48,787 nucleotides of DNA from Oxalobacteraceae bacterium UBA4003 (GCA_002384815.1 DGBN01000012.1:4165-52951); one strand, 5' to 3'. Positions 34,379 to 43,796 are shown, numbered from the stretch's first letter. Numbers and translations: made by a program. The notes: generated by a model not told the origin, from the sequence alone.

Positions 34379-35176
34379 ATGTCCAGAATCCAATCTACCC
34401 TTGCCGCATTGGCGGCCAAGAATAAAAAAGGCTTGATCCCTTTCATTACTGCGGGCGATCCAGCGCCGGATCTGACCGTGCCGCTGATGCATGCATTGGT
34501 GGCCGGCGGTGCAGATATCCTTGAACTTGGTGTGCCGTTTTCCGATCCCATGGCGGAAGGCCCGGTGATACAGCGCGCCTGTGAACGGGCCCTGAAATTC
34601 AACGTCGGCATGCAAGATGTACTCGGTTTTGTCAGCGAATTTCGCAAAACCGACAATGCGACCCCAGTCGTCTTGATGGGGTATGCCAATCCGATCGAAC
34701 GCATGGGGCAAACCGTTTTTATCCTGGCGGCGAAAGCTGCCGGCGTGGATGGCACCATCGTTGTCGATTATCCGCCGGAAGAGTGTGAGGAGTTTGCCGC
34801 GACGCTCAAGGCCAACGATATGGATCCGATCTTCCTGCTGGCGCCGACTTCGACCGAAGAACGCATCCAGCAAGTGGCCAAATTCGGTAGCGGCTTCAGC
34901 TATTACGTTTCCTTGAAGGGCGTTACCGGTGCCGCCAACATCGATACGCAGGATGTGGCGCAACGGATTGCCGCGATACGCAAGCATGTGAAATTGCCAA
35001 TTGGCGTCGGTTTCGGCATTCGCGATGCTGCCACAGCCAAGGCGGTGGCAGCCGTGTCGGATGCGGTGGTTATCGGCAGCCGCATCATTCAGGAGCTGGA
35101 AAACACCCCGCGCGAGCAGGCAGTGGAGGCTGTAAGAACCTTTATTTCCGGTATACGCAAGGCGCTGGACGAATAA
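34379..35176 (+). CDS. trpA: Tryptophan synthase alpha chain
   Basis: Cleaves indole-3-glycerol phosphate and channels indole to TrpB. The ATG at 34379 (MSRIQSTLAALAAKNKKG) is the family start; an in-frame TTG at 34331 lies within the upstream hairpin. Length is 265 aa. The general acid/base Glu49 is present in ILELGVPFSDP. The position equivalent to the catalytic Asp60 of E. coli appears to be Glu60 (SDPMAEGP), see findings. A 90-bp gap with two hairpins separates it from trpB, unlike the tight coupling seen in many bacteria. Confidence 0.95.
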   Translation: MSRIQSTLAALAAKNKKGLIPFITAGDPAPDLTVPLMHALVAGGADILELGVPFSDPMAEGPVIQRACERALKFNVGMQDVLGFVSEFRKTDNATPVVLMGYANPIERMGQTVFILAAKAAGVDGTIVVDYPPEECEEFAATLKANDMDPIFLLAPTSTEERIQQVAKFGSGFSYYVSLKGVTGAANIDTQDVAQRIAAIRKHVKLPIGVGFGIRDAATAKAVAAVSDAVVIGSRIIQELENTPREQAVEAVRTFISGIRKALDE

Positions 35177-35293
35177 GGTGAAATTGTCTTTACAGACAAG
35201 TAAAATACTGCCCATTCGGTAAAAAAACACGCAATTGTGGCGAATGTTCGTGCAAACGGTACAATTCGCCAAGTCAAAATGAAAGAGGTCACG

Positions 35294-36166
35294 ATGAGTT
35301 GGCTAGAAAAACTGCTTCCTCCCCGCATCCAACGTTCCGATACTGCCTCGCGCAAATCGGTGCCGGAGGGTTTGTGGGTCAAATGCCCGTCCTGCGAGTC
35401 GGTGCTGTACCGCACGGATCTGGAGTCGAATATCCACGTTTGCCCGAAATGCAATCATCACATGCGCATCCGCGCGCGCGATCGCCTGGACGCCTTGCTG
35501 GATGCTGGCGGGCGTTACGATATCGGCCAGGAAGTCTTGCCGGTCGATACGCTCAAGTTCAAGGACAGCAAAAAATACCCGGATCGCCTGAAATCGGCGC
35601 TGGAAGCCACGGGTGAAACTGATGCCCTGATCGTCATGGGCGGTTCCATCATGAGCTTGCCGGTCGTCGTAGCCTGTTTTGAGTTTGAATTCATGGGCGG
35701 TTCCATGGGTTCGGTGGTCGGCGAACGTTTTGCCCGTGGTGCACAAACCGCGCTGGAGCAAAAAGTGCCGTTTATCTGCATCACCGCTACCGGTGGTGCG
35801 CGCATGCAGGAAGGTTTGCTGTCATTGATGCAAATGGCCAAAACCACGTCCATGTTGACCAAGTTGTCTGAAAAGAAACTGCCTTTCATTTCAGTGCTGA
35901 CCGATCCGACCATGGGTGGCGTATCGGCTTCCTTCGCCTTCATGGGCGATGTCGTGATCGCAGAACCAAAAGCCCTGATCGGTTTTGCCGGCCCACGCGT
36001 GATTGAAAACACCGTGCGCGAAAAACTGCCGGAAGGTTTTCAGCGGGCCGAATTCCTCGTGACCAAAGGCGCGGTGGACATGATCGTCGATAGACGCAAA
36101 ATGCGCGAAGAAATTGCACGTCTGTTGGCATTATTGCAAAATCAGGCGGCAGAAGTTCTCGCTTGA
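35294..36166 (+). CDS. accD: Acetyl-CoA carboxylase carboxyltransferase beta subunit
   Basis: With AccA it transfers CO2 from carboxybiotin to acetyl-CoA, giving malonyl-CoA for fatty acids. The ATG at 35294 (MSWLEKLLPPRIQ) follows AGAGG with good spacing. An N-terminal four-cysteine zinc ribbon is visible (Cys31, 34, 50 and 53), then the crotonase-fold carboxyltransferase domain with TATGGARMQEGLLSLMQM and DPTMGGVSASFA. Length is 290 aa. A strong terminator follows, separating it from folC. Confidence 0.97.
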   Translation: MSWLEKLLPPRIQRSDTASRKSVPEGLWVKCPSCESVLYRTDLESNIHVCPKCNHHMRIRARDRLDALLDAGGRYDIGQEVLPVDTLKFKDSKKYPDRLKSALEATGETDALIVMGGSIMSLPVVVACFEFEFMGGSMGSVVGERFARGAQTALEQKVPFICITATGGARMQEGLLSLMQMAKTTSMLTKLSEKKLPFISVLTDPTMGGVSASFAFMGDVVIAEPKALIGFAGPRVIENTVREKLPEGFQRAEFLVTKGAVDMIVDRRKMREEIARLLALLQNQAAEVLA

Positions 36167-36185
36167 TCGAGCCGCTTGCGTGCAG

Positions 36186-36220
36186 AAGCCCGAACCCTGC
36201 ACGGTTCGGGCTTTTTATTT
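36186..36220 (+). terminator. Strong terminator between accD and folC
   Basis: A perfect 11-bp stem (36186-36196 with 36203-36213) with a 6-nt loop, followed by TTTATTT. Confidence 0.9.
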
Positions 36221-36264
36221 GACTGTTCGCCTACACATATCAAGTCTTACCACGATGAATTCGT

Positions 36265-37566
36265 ATGAAAAATCATCCTAGCAGCCTCGCCGAGTGGCTT
36301 GCCCATCTCGAAACAATGCATCCGAAAGCCATTGATATGGGGTTGGACAGAGTGCGACAGGTCAAGCAGGCAATGAGCGTCGAATTCGCCTGTCCTGTCA
36401 TCATAGTTGGCGGCACCAATGGCAAAGGCTCGACTTGCGCGATGCTGGAATCGATATTGCTGCGCGCCGGTTATCGTGTCGGTTTGTACACATCACCGCA
36501 TCTGTTGCGCTTCAATGAGCGCATGCGGGTTAACGGGGAATCTGCGAGCGATGCCGCATTGCTGGCCGCCTTCGACAAGCTCGAAGCAGTACGCGCAGAT
36601 GTCTCCTTGTCTTATTTTGAATTTACGACGCTGGCGGCGATGCAGCTGTTTTCCGATGCGAAACTGGATGCCGTGATTTTTGAAGTGGGGCTGGGCGGAC
36701 GTCTGGATGCCGTCAATGTGCTGGATGCCGATGTGGCCATTGTTACCAGCGTCGATATTGACCATACCGAATACCTGGGTGACACGCGTGAAAAAATCGG
36801 TTTTGAAAAAGCCGGAATTTTTCGCGGTGGGAAAACTGCAATTTGCAGCGATCCGGTGCCGCCTGCATCGCTGATCGGACATGCAGAAAAAATCGGCGCC
36901 GATTTGTGGCTGTTCAACCGCGACTTCAATTATTCAGGCGACAAGCAGCAATGGAACTTCAGTGGACGTGGACATAGGCGCAACTCGCTGGCGTATCCCA
37001 GCTTGCGCGGTGCCAATCAACTGCTAAATGCCTCTTCCGTGCTGGCGGCGCTGGAAGCCTTGCGCCTGCGTTTGCCTGTCGGTGCGCAGGAAGTGCGTAC
37101 GGGTCTTGCGCTGGTCGATTTGCCGGGACGTTTTCAGGTGTTGCCAGGACAGCCTACGATTGTTCTCGATGTAGCGCACAATCCACACGCCGCCGCCGCG
37201 CTGGCGCAGAATCTTGGCAATATGGGCTTTCATCCTTACACCTATGCGGTGTTCGGCGCGATGCAGGACAAGGATATAGCCGGCGTCATCGAACACTTGA
37301 AAGGGCAGGTCGATCATTGGTGTGTAACGGACCTGCCCTTGCCTCGTGCGGCTACGGCGGTCGATCTCGGGGAAAAGCTGCTGCATGCTTATGCCGACTT
37401 GCCGCCCGCAGCAGAAACCGAACGCAGCATCCGCACATTCGCTACGCCTGCAGATGCTTTTGTAAATGCACTCAGCCGAGCGGGCGAGAATGATAGAATT
37501 ACGGTTTTCGGGTCATTCCTTACCGTCGCTGGCGTGATGGAATTCCGTAACTCCGAACATCACTAA
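36265..37566 (+). CDS. folC: Dihydrofolate synthase / folylpolyglutamate synthase
   Basis: Adds L-glutamate to dihydropteroate and then to reduced folates. The ATP-binding loop GGTNGKGSTC covers residues 49-58, and the family motifs SPHLLRFNERMRVNG and VFEVGLGGRLDAVN follow. The C-terminal domain starts near residue 290 with VLDVAHNPHAA. Length is 433 aa. Together with folP at 2.1 kb the window holds two folate genes. The SPOR-domain gene follows after 20 bp. Confidence 0.96.
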   Translation: MKNHPSSLAEWLAHLETMHPKAIDMGLDRVRQVKQAMSVEFACPVIIVGGTNGKGSTCAMLESILLRAGYRVGLYTSPHLLRFNERMRVNGESASDAALLAAFDKLEAVRADVSLSYFEFTTLAAMQLFSDAKLDAVIFEVGLGGRLDAVNVLDADVAIVTSVDIDHTEYLGDTREKIGFEKAGIFRGGKTAICSDPVPPASLIGHAEKIGADLWLFNRDFNYSGDKQQWNFSGRGHRRNSLAYPSLRGANQLLNASSVLAALEALRLRLPVGAQEVRTGLALVDLPGRFQVLPGQPTIVLDVAHNPHAAAALAQNLGNMGFHPYTYAVFGAMQDKDIAGVIEHLKGQVDHWCVTDLPLPRAATAVDLGEKLLHAYADLPPAAETERSIRTFATPADAFVNALSRAGENDRITVFGSFLTVAGVMEFRNSEHH

Positions 37567-37586
37567 CGAATTTCACACTATATCGT

Positions 37587-38423
37587 ATGGGCTTGTTCTC
37601 GTTTCTTCGTAAAAATAAGCAGGAATCGTCGGTCGGCAAGAGCGATTTTTATTCTCAGTCCGATGAAGAAGTGTCCACTGGCCGCACTAAACGCAGGCAA
37701 GGCAGCAAGCGCGAAGAAGCGGTCGATCCGGTCTTGCCGGAAAAGAAGCGCGCGCGCCGACGCCTGGTTGGTGCGATTGCTCTGGTGCTGGCTGCCATCA
37801 TCGGTTTGCCGATGATTCTGGACTCCGAACCCAAGCCTTTAGCCGACGATATCGTCATTCAAATTCCATCCAAAGATACACCGGTGCCGCTTGCGCAGGG
37901 TAAAGCCACTACTGCGCAAAAGGTCAGTCGCGAACCTCTGGCAGAGTCGCTCAATCCTGAAGAGGAAGTTCTGGAGCCGGTCACATCTGCGCCCAGGGCG
38001 GAAGTGAAAACAGAAACAAAAACGGTCGAGCCTGCCAAAAAGACAGCGCCGACACCAGTCGTGAAAGCCGAATTGCCAGAACCAAAAGTGACAACGACGC
38101 CTCCAACCATAGCAAAGGACGATCATTCGGATGAAGCTGCACGGGCACGGGCAATTCTGGAGGGAAAATCGAGTTCCGCCGAGAACAAGGCTGCCGGCAA
38201 GGTCGTGTTGCAAGTAGCGGCACTGGCTACACAAGAGAAGGTAAATGAGTTGCAAAAGAAATTGCAGGATGCCGGTTTGAAGTCATACACGCAAAAAGTG
38301 GCGACCGAATCAGGCGAGCGCATACGGGTGCGCATAGGCCCGTTTGCAAACAATGCGGATGCTGAAAAAGCCCGCGCCAAACTGATCAAGATCGGTTTGG
38401 ATGCAAAGCTGATTCCGGCGTGA
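37587..38423 (+). CDS. SPOR-domain cell-division protein, DedD-like
   Basis: A 278-aa bitopic membrane protein: a basic cytoplasmic N-terminus, one membrane helix at about 59-78, a long Pro/Lys/Glu/Thr-rich periplasmic linker, and a C-terminal SPOR domain (about 200-278: VVLQVAALATQEKVNELQKKL ... RIRVRIGPF). SPOR domains bind denuded glycan strands at the division septum. Its place between folC and cvpA is that of dedD in E. coli, which supports the assignment, though I leave the symbol open. Confidence 0.9.
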   Translation: MGLFSFLRKNKQESSVGKSDFYSQSDEEVSTGRTKRRQGSKREEAVDPVLPEKKRARRRLVGAIALVLAAIIGLPMILDSEPKPLADDIVIQIPSKDTPVPLAQGKATTAQKVSREPLAESLNPEEEVLEPVTSAPRAEVKTETKTVEPAKKTAPTPVVKAELPEPKVTTTPPTIAKDDHSDEAARARAILEGKSSSAENKAAGKVVLQVAALATQEKVNELQKKLQDAGLKSYTQKVATESGERIRVRIGPFANNADAEKARAKLIKIGLDAKLIPA

Positions 38424-38453
38424 TGGCTGGATGAGCGTTAAAGTAAGTCGACA

Positions 38454-38942
38454 GTGACGATTTTTGATTACCTGGTTTTGTTTGTACTGATTTGTTCCAT
38501 CGTTATCAGTACCTTGCGCGGGCTGGTAAAAGAAATTTTGTCCTTGTTGAGCTGGATAGTGGCATTCGTGGTTGCCAACGCCTATGGTGAGTCGCTGGCG
38601 GAATTACTGCCGGATATGGTGCCTGGTAGCACGACACGCCTGATTGTAGGATTCATTACCTTGTTCATCGGTGTACGCATTCTGATGGGCTTGTTGACAA
38701 TGGCACTGAATGAAGTGGTCAAGGCGACCGGATTGACTTTGGTAGATCGTGGTCTGGGCGGCTTGTTCGGATTGGCGCGCGGACTACTGATTGTTCTGGT
38801 AACGGTGTTGTTATGTGGCATGACAGGTTTGCCACAGCAGAGTTTCTGGAAAGAGGCCTTGTTCAGTCCGCTGGCGGAAACCGCAGCGCATACAGTCAAG
38901 CCTTTTTTGCCGGGTGATTTTTCACGGCATATCAAATTTTGA
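38454..38942 (+). CDS. cvpA: CvpA-family membrane protein
   Basis: A 162-aa inner-membrane protein with four hydrophobic segments (about 4-22, 25-43, 58-80 and 98-118). The family was named for colicin V production; its general role is probably envelope homeostasis. It starts with GTG (MTIFDYLVLF), which matches the family N-terminus; the ribosome site is weak. It is immediately upstream of purF (55 bp), the conserved cvpA-purF pair. Confidence 0.93.
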   Translation: MTIFDYLVLFVLICSIVISTLRGLVKEILSLLSWIVAFVVANAYGESLAELLPDMVPGSTTRLIVGFITLFIGVRILMGLLTMALNEVVKATGLTLVDRGLGGLFGLARGLLIVLVTVLLCGMTGLPQQSFWKEALFSPLAETAAHTVKPFLPGDFSRHIKF

Positions 38943-38997
38943 TTTGCAGTAAGTCTCACATTCGCAGTTTTAATTTGTTCTAGTTGAGGAGTCCACC

Positions 38998-40515
38998 ATG
39001 TGTGGCATTGTTGGCGTCGTTTCTCACAATCCTGTAAATCAATTGATCTATGATGCGCTGCTGCTGCTGCAGCACCGTGGTCAGGATGCTGCCGGTATCG
39101 CAACCGATAACGGTAATACATTCAGCATGCACAAGGCCAACGGCCTGGTACGGGATGTTTTCCGCACGCGCAATATGCGCTCGCTGTTCGGCAACTCGGG
39201 TGTCGGCCAGGTGCGTTATCCGACTGCCGGTTCATCCAGCGCAGAAGAAGCGCAACCATTCTACGTCAATGCACCGTTCGGTATCATCATGGCGCATAAC
39301 GGCAATCTGACCAACTGGGAACAGTTGAAGATCGAGATGTTCAAGAATGACAGACGTCATATCAACACGACCTCCGATTCCGAAGTATTGCTGAATGTGC
39401 TGGCACATGAAATCCAGCAGGCGACGACCGGCTACTCGCTCGATCCGGCAGCAATTTTCAAAGCGGTATCGATGGTGCACAAGCGCGTGCGTGGTTCGTA
39501 CGCGGTGACGGCGCAGATTGCCGGTTACGGCTTGCTGGCTTTCCGCGATCCATTCGGTATCCGTCCTTTGTGTATCGGCTTCAATGAAACCGATCAGGGC
39601 ACCGAGTATCTGGTGGCCAGCGAATCGGTGGCGCTCGAAGGTCTGGGTTTCCGCTTCCTGCGCGATGTGTTGCCGGGCGAGGCGATTTTCATTGATCTCG
39701 ACGGCAAACTCTACAATCAGCAATGTGCAGAGAATCCGACGCTTAATCCTTGCGCATTTGAATACGTTTATTTTGCGCGTCCGGATTCGATTATCGATGG
39801 CGCATCGGTGTATGCAACACGTTTGAAGATGGGCGAGTATCTGGCAGAAAAAATCGCACGCGAATTCCCGCTGGGCGACATCGATGTTGTGATGCCGATT
39901 CCTGATTCGTCGCGTCCTGCTGCGATGGAGCTGGCGCACAAACTCAATATTGAATACCGCGAAGGTTTCATCAAGAACCGTTACATCGGTCGCACCTTCC
40001 TGATGCCGGGACAAGCGATACGCAGCAAATCGGTACGCCAGAAGTTGAATGCGATCGGCTCTGAATTCAAAGGCAAGAATGTGTTGCTGATCGATGATTC
40101 GATCGTGCGTGGCACTACCAGTCGCGAGATTGTGCAGATGGCGCGTGAAGCCGGTGCGAAAAAAGTCATGTTCGCCTCCGCTGCACCACCGGTAAAATTT
40201 CCGAACGTGTATGGTATCGATATGCCGACGCGGGCAGAACTGATCGCCTACGGTCGTACTGATGAAGAGGTCTGCCGCGAAATTACTGCAGATGCCTTGA
40301 TTTATCAGGATATCGACGCATTGAAGCGTTCCATTTCCGACGTGAACCCGGCGTTGAAGAGTCTGGAAGCGTCGTGCTTTGACGGTATTTACGTGACAGG
40401 CGATATTTCGCGCGACTATCTGGACCGGATTGAATTTGCCCGCAATAATCCGAAACCGGAAACAGACGACGCAATTCGTTCGCAACTGAATCTGAATCTG
40501 GCGCAGGTAGATTAA
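38998..40515 (+). CDS. purF: Amidophosphoribosyltransferase
   Basis: First committed step of purine synthesis: transfers the glutamine amide to PRPP. Cys2 (MCGIVGVV) becomes the N-terminal nucleophile after Met removal. The Ntn-hydrolase glutaminase domain runs to about residue 240, and the PRPP loop is VLLIDDSIVRGTTSREIV near residue 361. Length is 505 aa, the E. coli type without a propeptide. GAGGAG-type ribosome site ahead. A good terminator ends the unit before metZ. Confidence 0.97.
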   Translation: MCGIVGVVSHNPVNQLIYDALLLLQHRGQDAAGIATDNGNTFSMHKANGLVRDVFRTRNMRSLFGNSGVGQVRYPTAGSSSAEEAQPFYVNAPFGIIMAHNGNLTNWEQLKIEMFKNDRRHINTTSDSEVLLNVLAHEIQQATTGYSLDPAAIFKAVSMVHKRVRGSYAVTAQIAGYGLLAFRDPFGIRPLCIGFNETDQGTEYLVASESVALEGLGFRFLRDVLPGEAIFIDLDGKLYNQQCAENPTLNPCAFEYVYFARPDSIIDGASVYATRLKMGEYLAEKIAREFPLGDIDVVMPIPDSSRPAAMELAHKLNIEYREGFIKNRYIGRTFLMPGQAIRSKSVRQKLNAIGSEFKGKNVLLIDDSIVRGTTSREIVQMAREAGAKKVMFASAAPPVKFPNVYGIDMPTRAELIAYGRTDEEVCREITADALIYQDIDALKRSISDVNPALKSLEASCFDGIYVTGDISRDYLDRIEFARNNPKPETDDAIRSQLNLNLAQVD

Positions 40516-40543
40516 TCACTTTGCTGCATTGATGTGTATTGAT

Positions 40544-40582
40544 GCCTGCTTTGCGCACCCGGTGCGCACGCAGGCTTTTTTA
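40544..40582 (+). terminator. Terminator after purF
   Basis: Inner stem TGCGCAC/GTGCGCA (40552-40558 with 40562-40568) and outer stem GCCTGC/GCAGGC (40544-40549 with 40570-40575), followed by TTTTTTAT. Confidence 0.88.
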
Positions 40583-40605
40583 TTTGGCATCTCGAATTGA
40601 CTACG

Positions 40606-41850
40606 ATGACTGACTCTAAAAAATACGGCTTTACTACCACCACGCTGCATAGCGATCGCCAAAAAGCGATCGAGCATGGCTCCTTGCACAAACCGATTCA
40701 CACCTCGGTGACCTTCGGCTACAGCGATGCGCGCGAACTTGCGACGGTGTTCCAGGGCAAGCAGCCGGGGTATCGCTACGGGCGGCAAGGCAATCCGACG
40801 GTGGCGGCGCTGGAAGACAAGGTCAACAAGATGGAAGATGGCTTTGCGACGATCTGTTTTTCGACCGGCATGGCAGCCATTGCTGCGGTCACGCAAGCCT
40901 TGTTGCGCGAAGGCGATCATGTCGTATCGTCGGCTTTTTTGTTCGGCAACACCAACAGCTTGTGGCAAACGGTAGGCGTGCAGGGTATCGATATAGCTAT
41001 GGTCGATGCAACCGATGTCAAGCATGTGGAAGCGGCGATTACGCCGGCAACCCGTATTGTGTTTGTTGAAACGATTGCCAACCCGCGCACGCAAGTTGCC
41101 GATCTGGCGCGCATAGGAGAGTTGTGTGCGGAGCGCGGTATTGTCTACATCGTCGACAACACAATGACTTCGCCTTATCTGTTTCAGCCGAAGTCGGTAG
41201 GCGCCAGCATTGTCATTAATGCGCTGACCAAATCCATCGGTGGCCATGGCAATGCCCTGGGCGGCAGCTTGACGGATACCGGTTTGTACGATTGGTCGCG
41301 TTTTCCGAATATCTTCGATACATATAAACGTTATCCGACTGTGCAATGGGGCATCGCGCAGATACGTGCAAAATCCCTGCGTGATTTCGGCGGCTCGCTC
41401 GGGCCGGAAGCAGCGCATCATCTGGCGGTTGGTTCGGAAACTATGGCGCTGCGTCTTGATCGCGAATGCGCGAATGCGCTGGCGGTGGCACAGATGCTGG
41501 AAGCCGATGAGCGCGTGGCGGCCGTGTATTACCCGGGTTTGAAATCACATCCGCAACATGCGATTTCCACCGAGCTGTTCCGTTCTTACGGCAGTCTGTT
41601 CAGTTTTGAGTTGAAAGACGGCATTGATTGTTTCGATTACCTGAATCGCCTGAAACTGGGTATATCGGCCAGCAATCTGGGCGATACGCGCACACTGGTG
41701 ATCCCGGTTGCCCACACCATTTTCTATGAAATGGGCGCAGAGCGTCGCGCCAGCATGGGAATTGCAGAATCCTTGATACGCGTGTCGATAGGCATAGAAG
41801 ATACGGACGACCTGGTGGAGGATTTCCGGCAGGCGCTGGATGCCGCTTAA
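40606..41850 (+). CDS. metZ: O-succinylhomoserine (or O-acetylhomoserine) sulfhydrylase
   Basis: PLP enzyme that makes homocysteine directly from an acylhomoserine and sulfide. The ATG at 40606 (MTDSKKYGFTTTTLHSDR) is preferred over an in-frame TTG at 40597. The PLP lysine is Lys209 in NALTKSIGGHGN; YRYGRQGNPTV and FSTGMAAI are standard family features. Length is 414 aa. Position after purF is the usual one for metZ in Betaproteobacteria and Pseudomonas; whether succinyl or acetyl donor is preferred cannot be told from sequence. It is convergent with the LOG gene, with 8 bp between stops. Confidence 0.92.
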   Translation: MTDSKKYGFTTTTLHSDRQKAIEHGSLHKPIHTSVTFGYSDARELATVFQGKQPGYRYGRQGNPTVAALEDKVNKMEDGFATICFSTGMAAIAAVTQALLREGDHVVSSAFLFGNTNSLWQTVGVQGIDIAMVDATDVKHVEAAITPATRIVFVETIANPRTQVADLARIGELCAERGIVYIVDNTMTSPYLFQPKSVGASIVINALTKSIGGHGNALGGSLTDTGLYDWSRFPNIFDTYKRYPTVQWGIAQIRAKSLRDFGGSLGPEAAHHLAVGSETMALRLDRECANALAVAQMLEADERVAAVYYPGLKSHPQHAISTELFRSYGSLFSFELKDGIDCFDYLNRLKLGISASNLGDTRTLVIPVAHTIFYEMGAERRASMGIAESLIRVSIGIEDTDDLVEDFRQALDAA

Positions 41851-41858
41851 ACTTTTTG

Positions 41859-42455
41859 TCAGGGCAGTAACGTTTTGGCAGCAAGGGCATCCAGCACCTT
41901 GGTGCTTGCTTGAGGAATAAACGTTTGTAGTCTATGCAGCAAGCCGGATGCACTTTTCTCATGCATCATCAATGCGGCCTGATTGGCTTTTACAAAACCT
42001 TGCGCTACCTGGTTTTGCAAAAATGCGATCAGGCCGTCGTAGAAACCGTCGACATTCAACACCCCAACCGGCTTTTCATGAAAACCGAGTTGCGACCAGG
42101 TCAGTACTTCAAATAATTCTTCCAGTGTACCGATGCCGCCCGGCATGGCAATGAAGCCATCCGATAACTCTGCCATCATGGCTTTGCGCTCATGCATGTC
42201 CTTGACGACATGCAAGCGAGTCAATTGCCTGTGGCCGACTTCTTTATCCAGCAAGGCTTGCGGAATCACGCCGGTTGCGGTGCCGCCCAAATGCAAAACC
42301 TCATTTGCAATGACGCCCATCAGGCCGACGTTGCCACCACCGTAGACCAGGGCCATATCCTGCTTGACCATTTCTCGGGCCAATGCGCGCGCCGCATCTG
42401 CATAAACCGGTTTGACTCCGAAGGAGGAGCCGCAATAGACACAAAGGGATTTCAT
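41859..42455 (-). CDS. LOG-family protein (nucleotide phosphoribohydrolase)
   Basis: A 198-aa Rossmann-like protein of the LOG family, whose members remove ribose-5-phosphate from nucleoside monophosphates including cytokinin precursors. The catalytic PGGIGTLEE and the GGGNVGLMG loop are present. Start is the ATG at 42455 (MKSLCVYCGSS); an in-frame TTG 15 bp upstream is unlikely. No Shine-Dalgarno is seen. In bacteria outside plant-associated species the real substrate is usually unknown. Confidence 0.9.
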   Translation of the reverse strand: MKSLCVYCGSSFGVKPVYADAARALAREMVKQDMALVYGGGNVGLMGVIANEVLHLGGTATGVIPQALLDKEVGHRQLTRLHVVKDMHERKAMMAELSDGFIAMPGGIGTLEELFEVLTWSQLGFHEKPVGVLNVDGFYDGLIAFLQNQVAQGFVKANQAALMMHEKSASGLLHRLQTFIPQASTKVLDALAAKTLLP

Positions 42456-42475
42456 TGTTGGAGGATTCAAGTTAC

Positions 42476-42513
42476 GGAAAGTAAAGGCGGGGTTGCGCGT
42501 GGCGCAACCCCGC
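42476..42513 (-). terminator. Terminator of the phasin gene
   Basis: A perfect 11-bp stem GCGGGGTTGCG/CGCAACCCCGC (42487-42497 with 42503-42513) with a 5-nt loop. The minus-strand tail CCTTTACTTT is short in T. Confidence 0.7.
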
Positions 42514-42544
42514 TGCTAGTTGAAGCTCATGTTCGCCGGGTAGT

Positions 42545-43084
42545 TTACCTGGTCGTTTTTTTTGTTGTGCGTATGGCAGTTTTTTTAACGGCAGCTTCTT
42601 TTTTCGCTGCTGGTCTGGTGGTGGTCTTTTTTGCGACGGCTTTCTTGGCGGGCACTTTTTTCACTGCTTTCTTCACTACTTTTTTTGGCGCTGTTTTCTT
42701 GCTGCCAGGTGCGAGCAGGGCATCAATACGCTTATGCAGTGCCAGTAATTCATTCTGTGTCGATAGGCCGAGGCTGGTCAGTGAGCGTGTGACGGTTTCT
42801 TCTATCAGTTGCTCCAGGCTGTTCCAGGATGCGGTTGCCTGCTTGCTCACGCGGCCGCTCATCTTGTGCAGACCTTCTGATACATCGGAAACCTGATCCT
42901 CCGCGACCCGGCGCGTGCGCTGCCGCAGGCTGGAACTGTCCTTCGCGAGCCTGGAAATAACCTTGCCGCCTTTTTGCTGTGTCTTCGCAAATGCATCCAG
43001 GCCGGCTTGCCATATTTGCTGCGCGGAGGCATGCACGCCGTTGCTTAATTGCTCGCTAGCCGATTTTTTCAGTTTCTTTGCCAT
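42545..43084 (-). CDS. Phasin with KPAAK-type tail, PhaF/PhaI-like
   Basis: A 179-aa protein: an amphipathic helical phasin domain (about 10-125) that coats polyhydroxyalkanoate granules, then a very basic Lys/Ala/Pro/Thr tail (about 130-179) like histone H1, which in PhaF binds DNA and helps to share granules between daughter cells. The tail includes tandem KK.. and AKK.. units. No PHA synthase is near. A separate terminator follows and the gene has its own promoter space (214 bp gap upstream, 43085-43298, in which I see nothing else). Confidence 0.85.
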   Translation of the reverse strand: MAKKLKKSASEQLSNGVHASAQQIWQAGLDAFAKTQQKGGKVISRLAKDSSSLRQRTRRVAEDQVSDVSEGLHKMSGRVSKQATASWNSLEQLIEETVTRSLTSLGLSTQNELLALHKRIDALLAPGSKKTAPKKVVKKAVKKVPAKKAVAKKTTTRPAAKKEAAVKKTAIRTTKKTTR

Positions 43085-43298
43085 GTGACTTCTCCGTTCA
43101 GGTTAAACAAAAACGTCTGGTCTGGCATGGACATCCATCAGATGGAAATGCCGGAAGTGCAATCAATTATAGTGGGAATGAAGCGCGGCGAGTGGCATTG
43201 CCTTTGAGATACAGGCATGAATTGCCCGGGCAGCATAGCGACCTGCCAGGTACCTGGAATGGATGAGTGAACACAGGCTGAACCGCGCCTGCAGCCGC

Positions 43299-43796
43299 TT
43301 ATTTTGTTTTGTGAAGCTGGATGATTTTTGTGCCGGCAATGCGGTCATGCAAGAATTGCCGGCTTGGATGCAGCCTGGCCGTGAGCGCCCAGGCGAGGAT
43401 ATTTGCCATCACGATCGCTATGGCGGTCCATGCCTTGGCGTCCAGCACCCATGCAAGGGCGAGGCCTGGAACAAACCACAGCCATGCGAGAAAATAACGC
43501 GCAAGCGCGTGTTTGAAGGATAACTGGCTGCCATCCAGCATCACCAGGCGCATGCGCCATGTTTTCATCGGTAGCGTTTGCCCGCTGTGTATCCAGAACC
43601 AGATGAAATATGCGCCTATGACTAGAAACAGCCAGTACTGCAACGCATGACGCAAATAGAGCGCATGGCGCTGCTGAAAAATCGGCGCAAACAGCAAGCC
43701 GGCGATCGCCACGACGCCGAATAGCAATACGCCTTCATAAATCATGACAGTCAGGCGGCGTTTGATGGTGGGGGTATCGGATGATTCAGGTTGCAT
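43299..43796 (-). CDS. RDD-family membrane protein
   Basis: A 165-aa inner-membrane protein with three to four hydrophobic segments (about 18-38, 48-68, 90-118 and 120-140) and RDD-family features: the IKRRLTVMIYEGVLL start and the TLPMKTWRMRLV and LHDRIAGTKII motifs. Function is unknown for most of the family. It is the last gene of the ECF sigma operon, 16 bp after the DUF3106 gene. Confidence 0.88.
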   Translation of the reverse strand: MQPESSDTPTIKRRLTVMIYEGVLLFGVVAIAGLLFAPIFQQRHALYLRHALQYWLFLVIGAYFIWFWIHSGQTLPMKTWRMRLVMLDGSQLSFKHALARYFLAWLWFVPGLALAWVLDAKAWTAIAIVMANILAWALTARLHPSRQFLHDRIAGTKIIQLHKTK

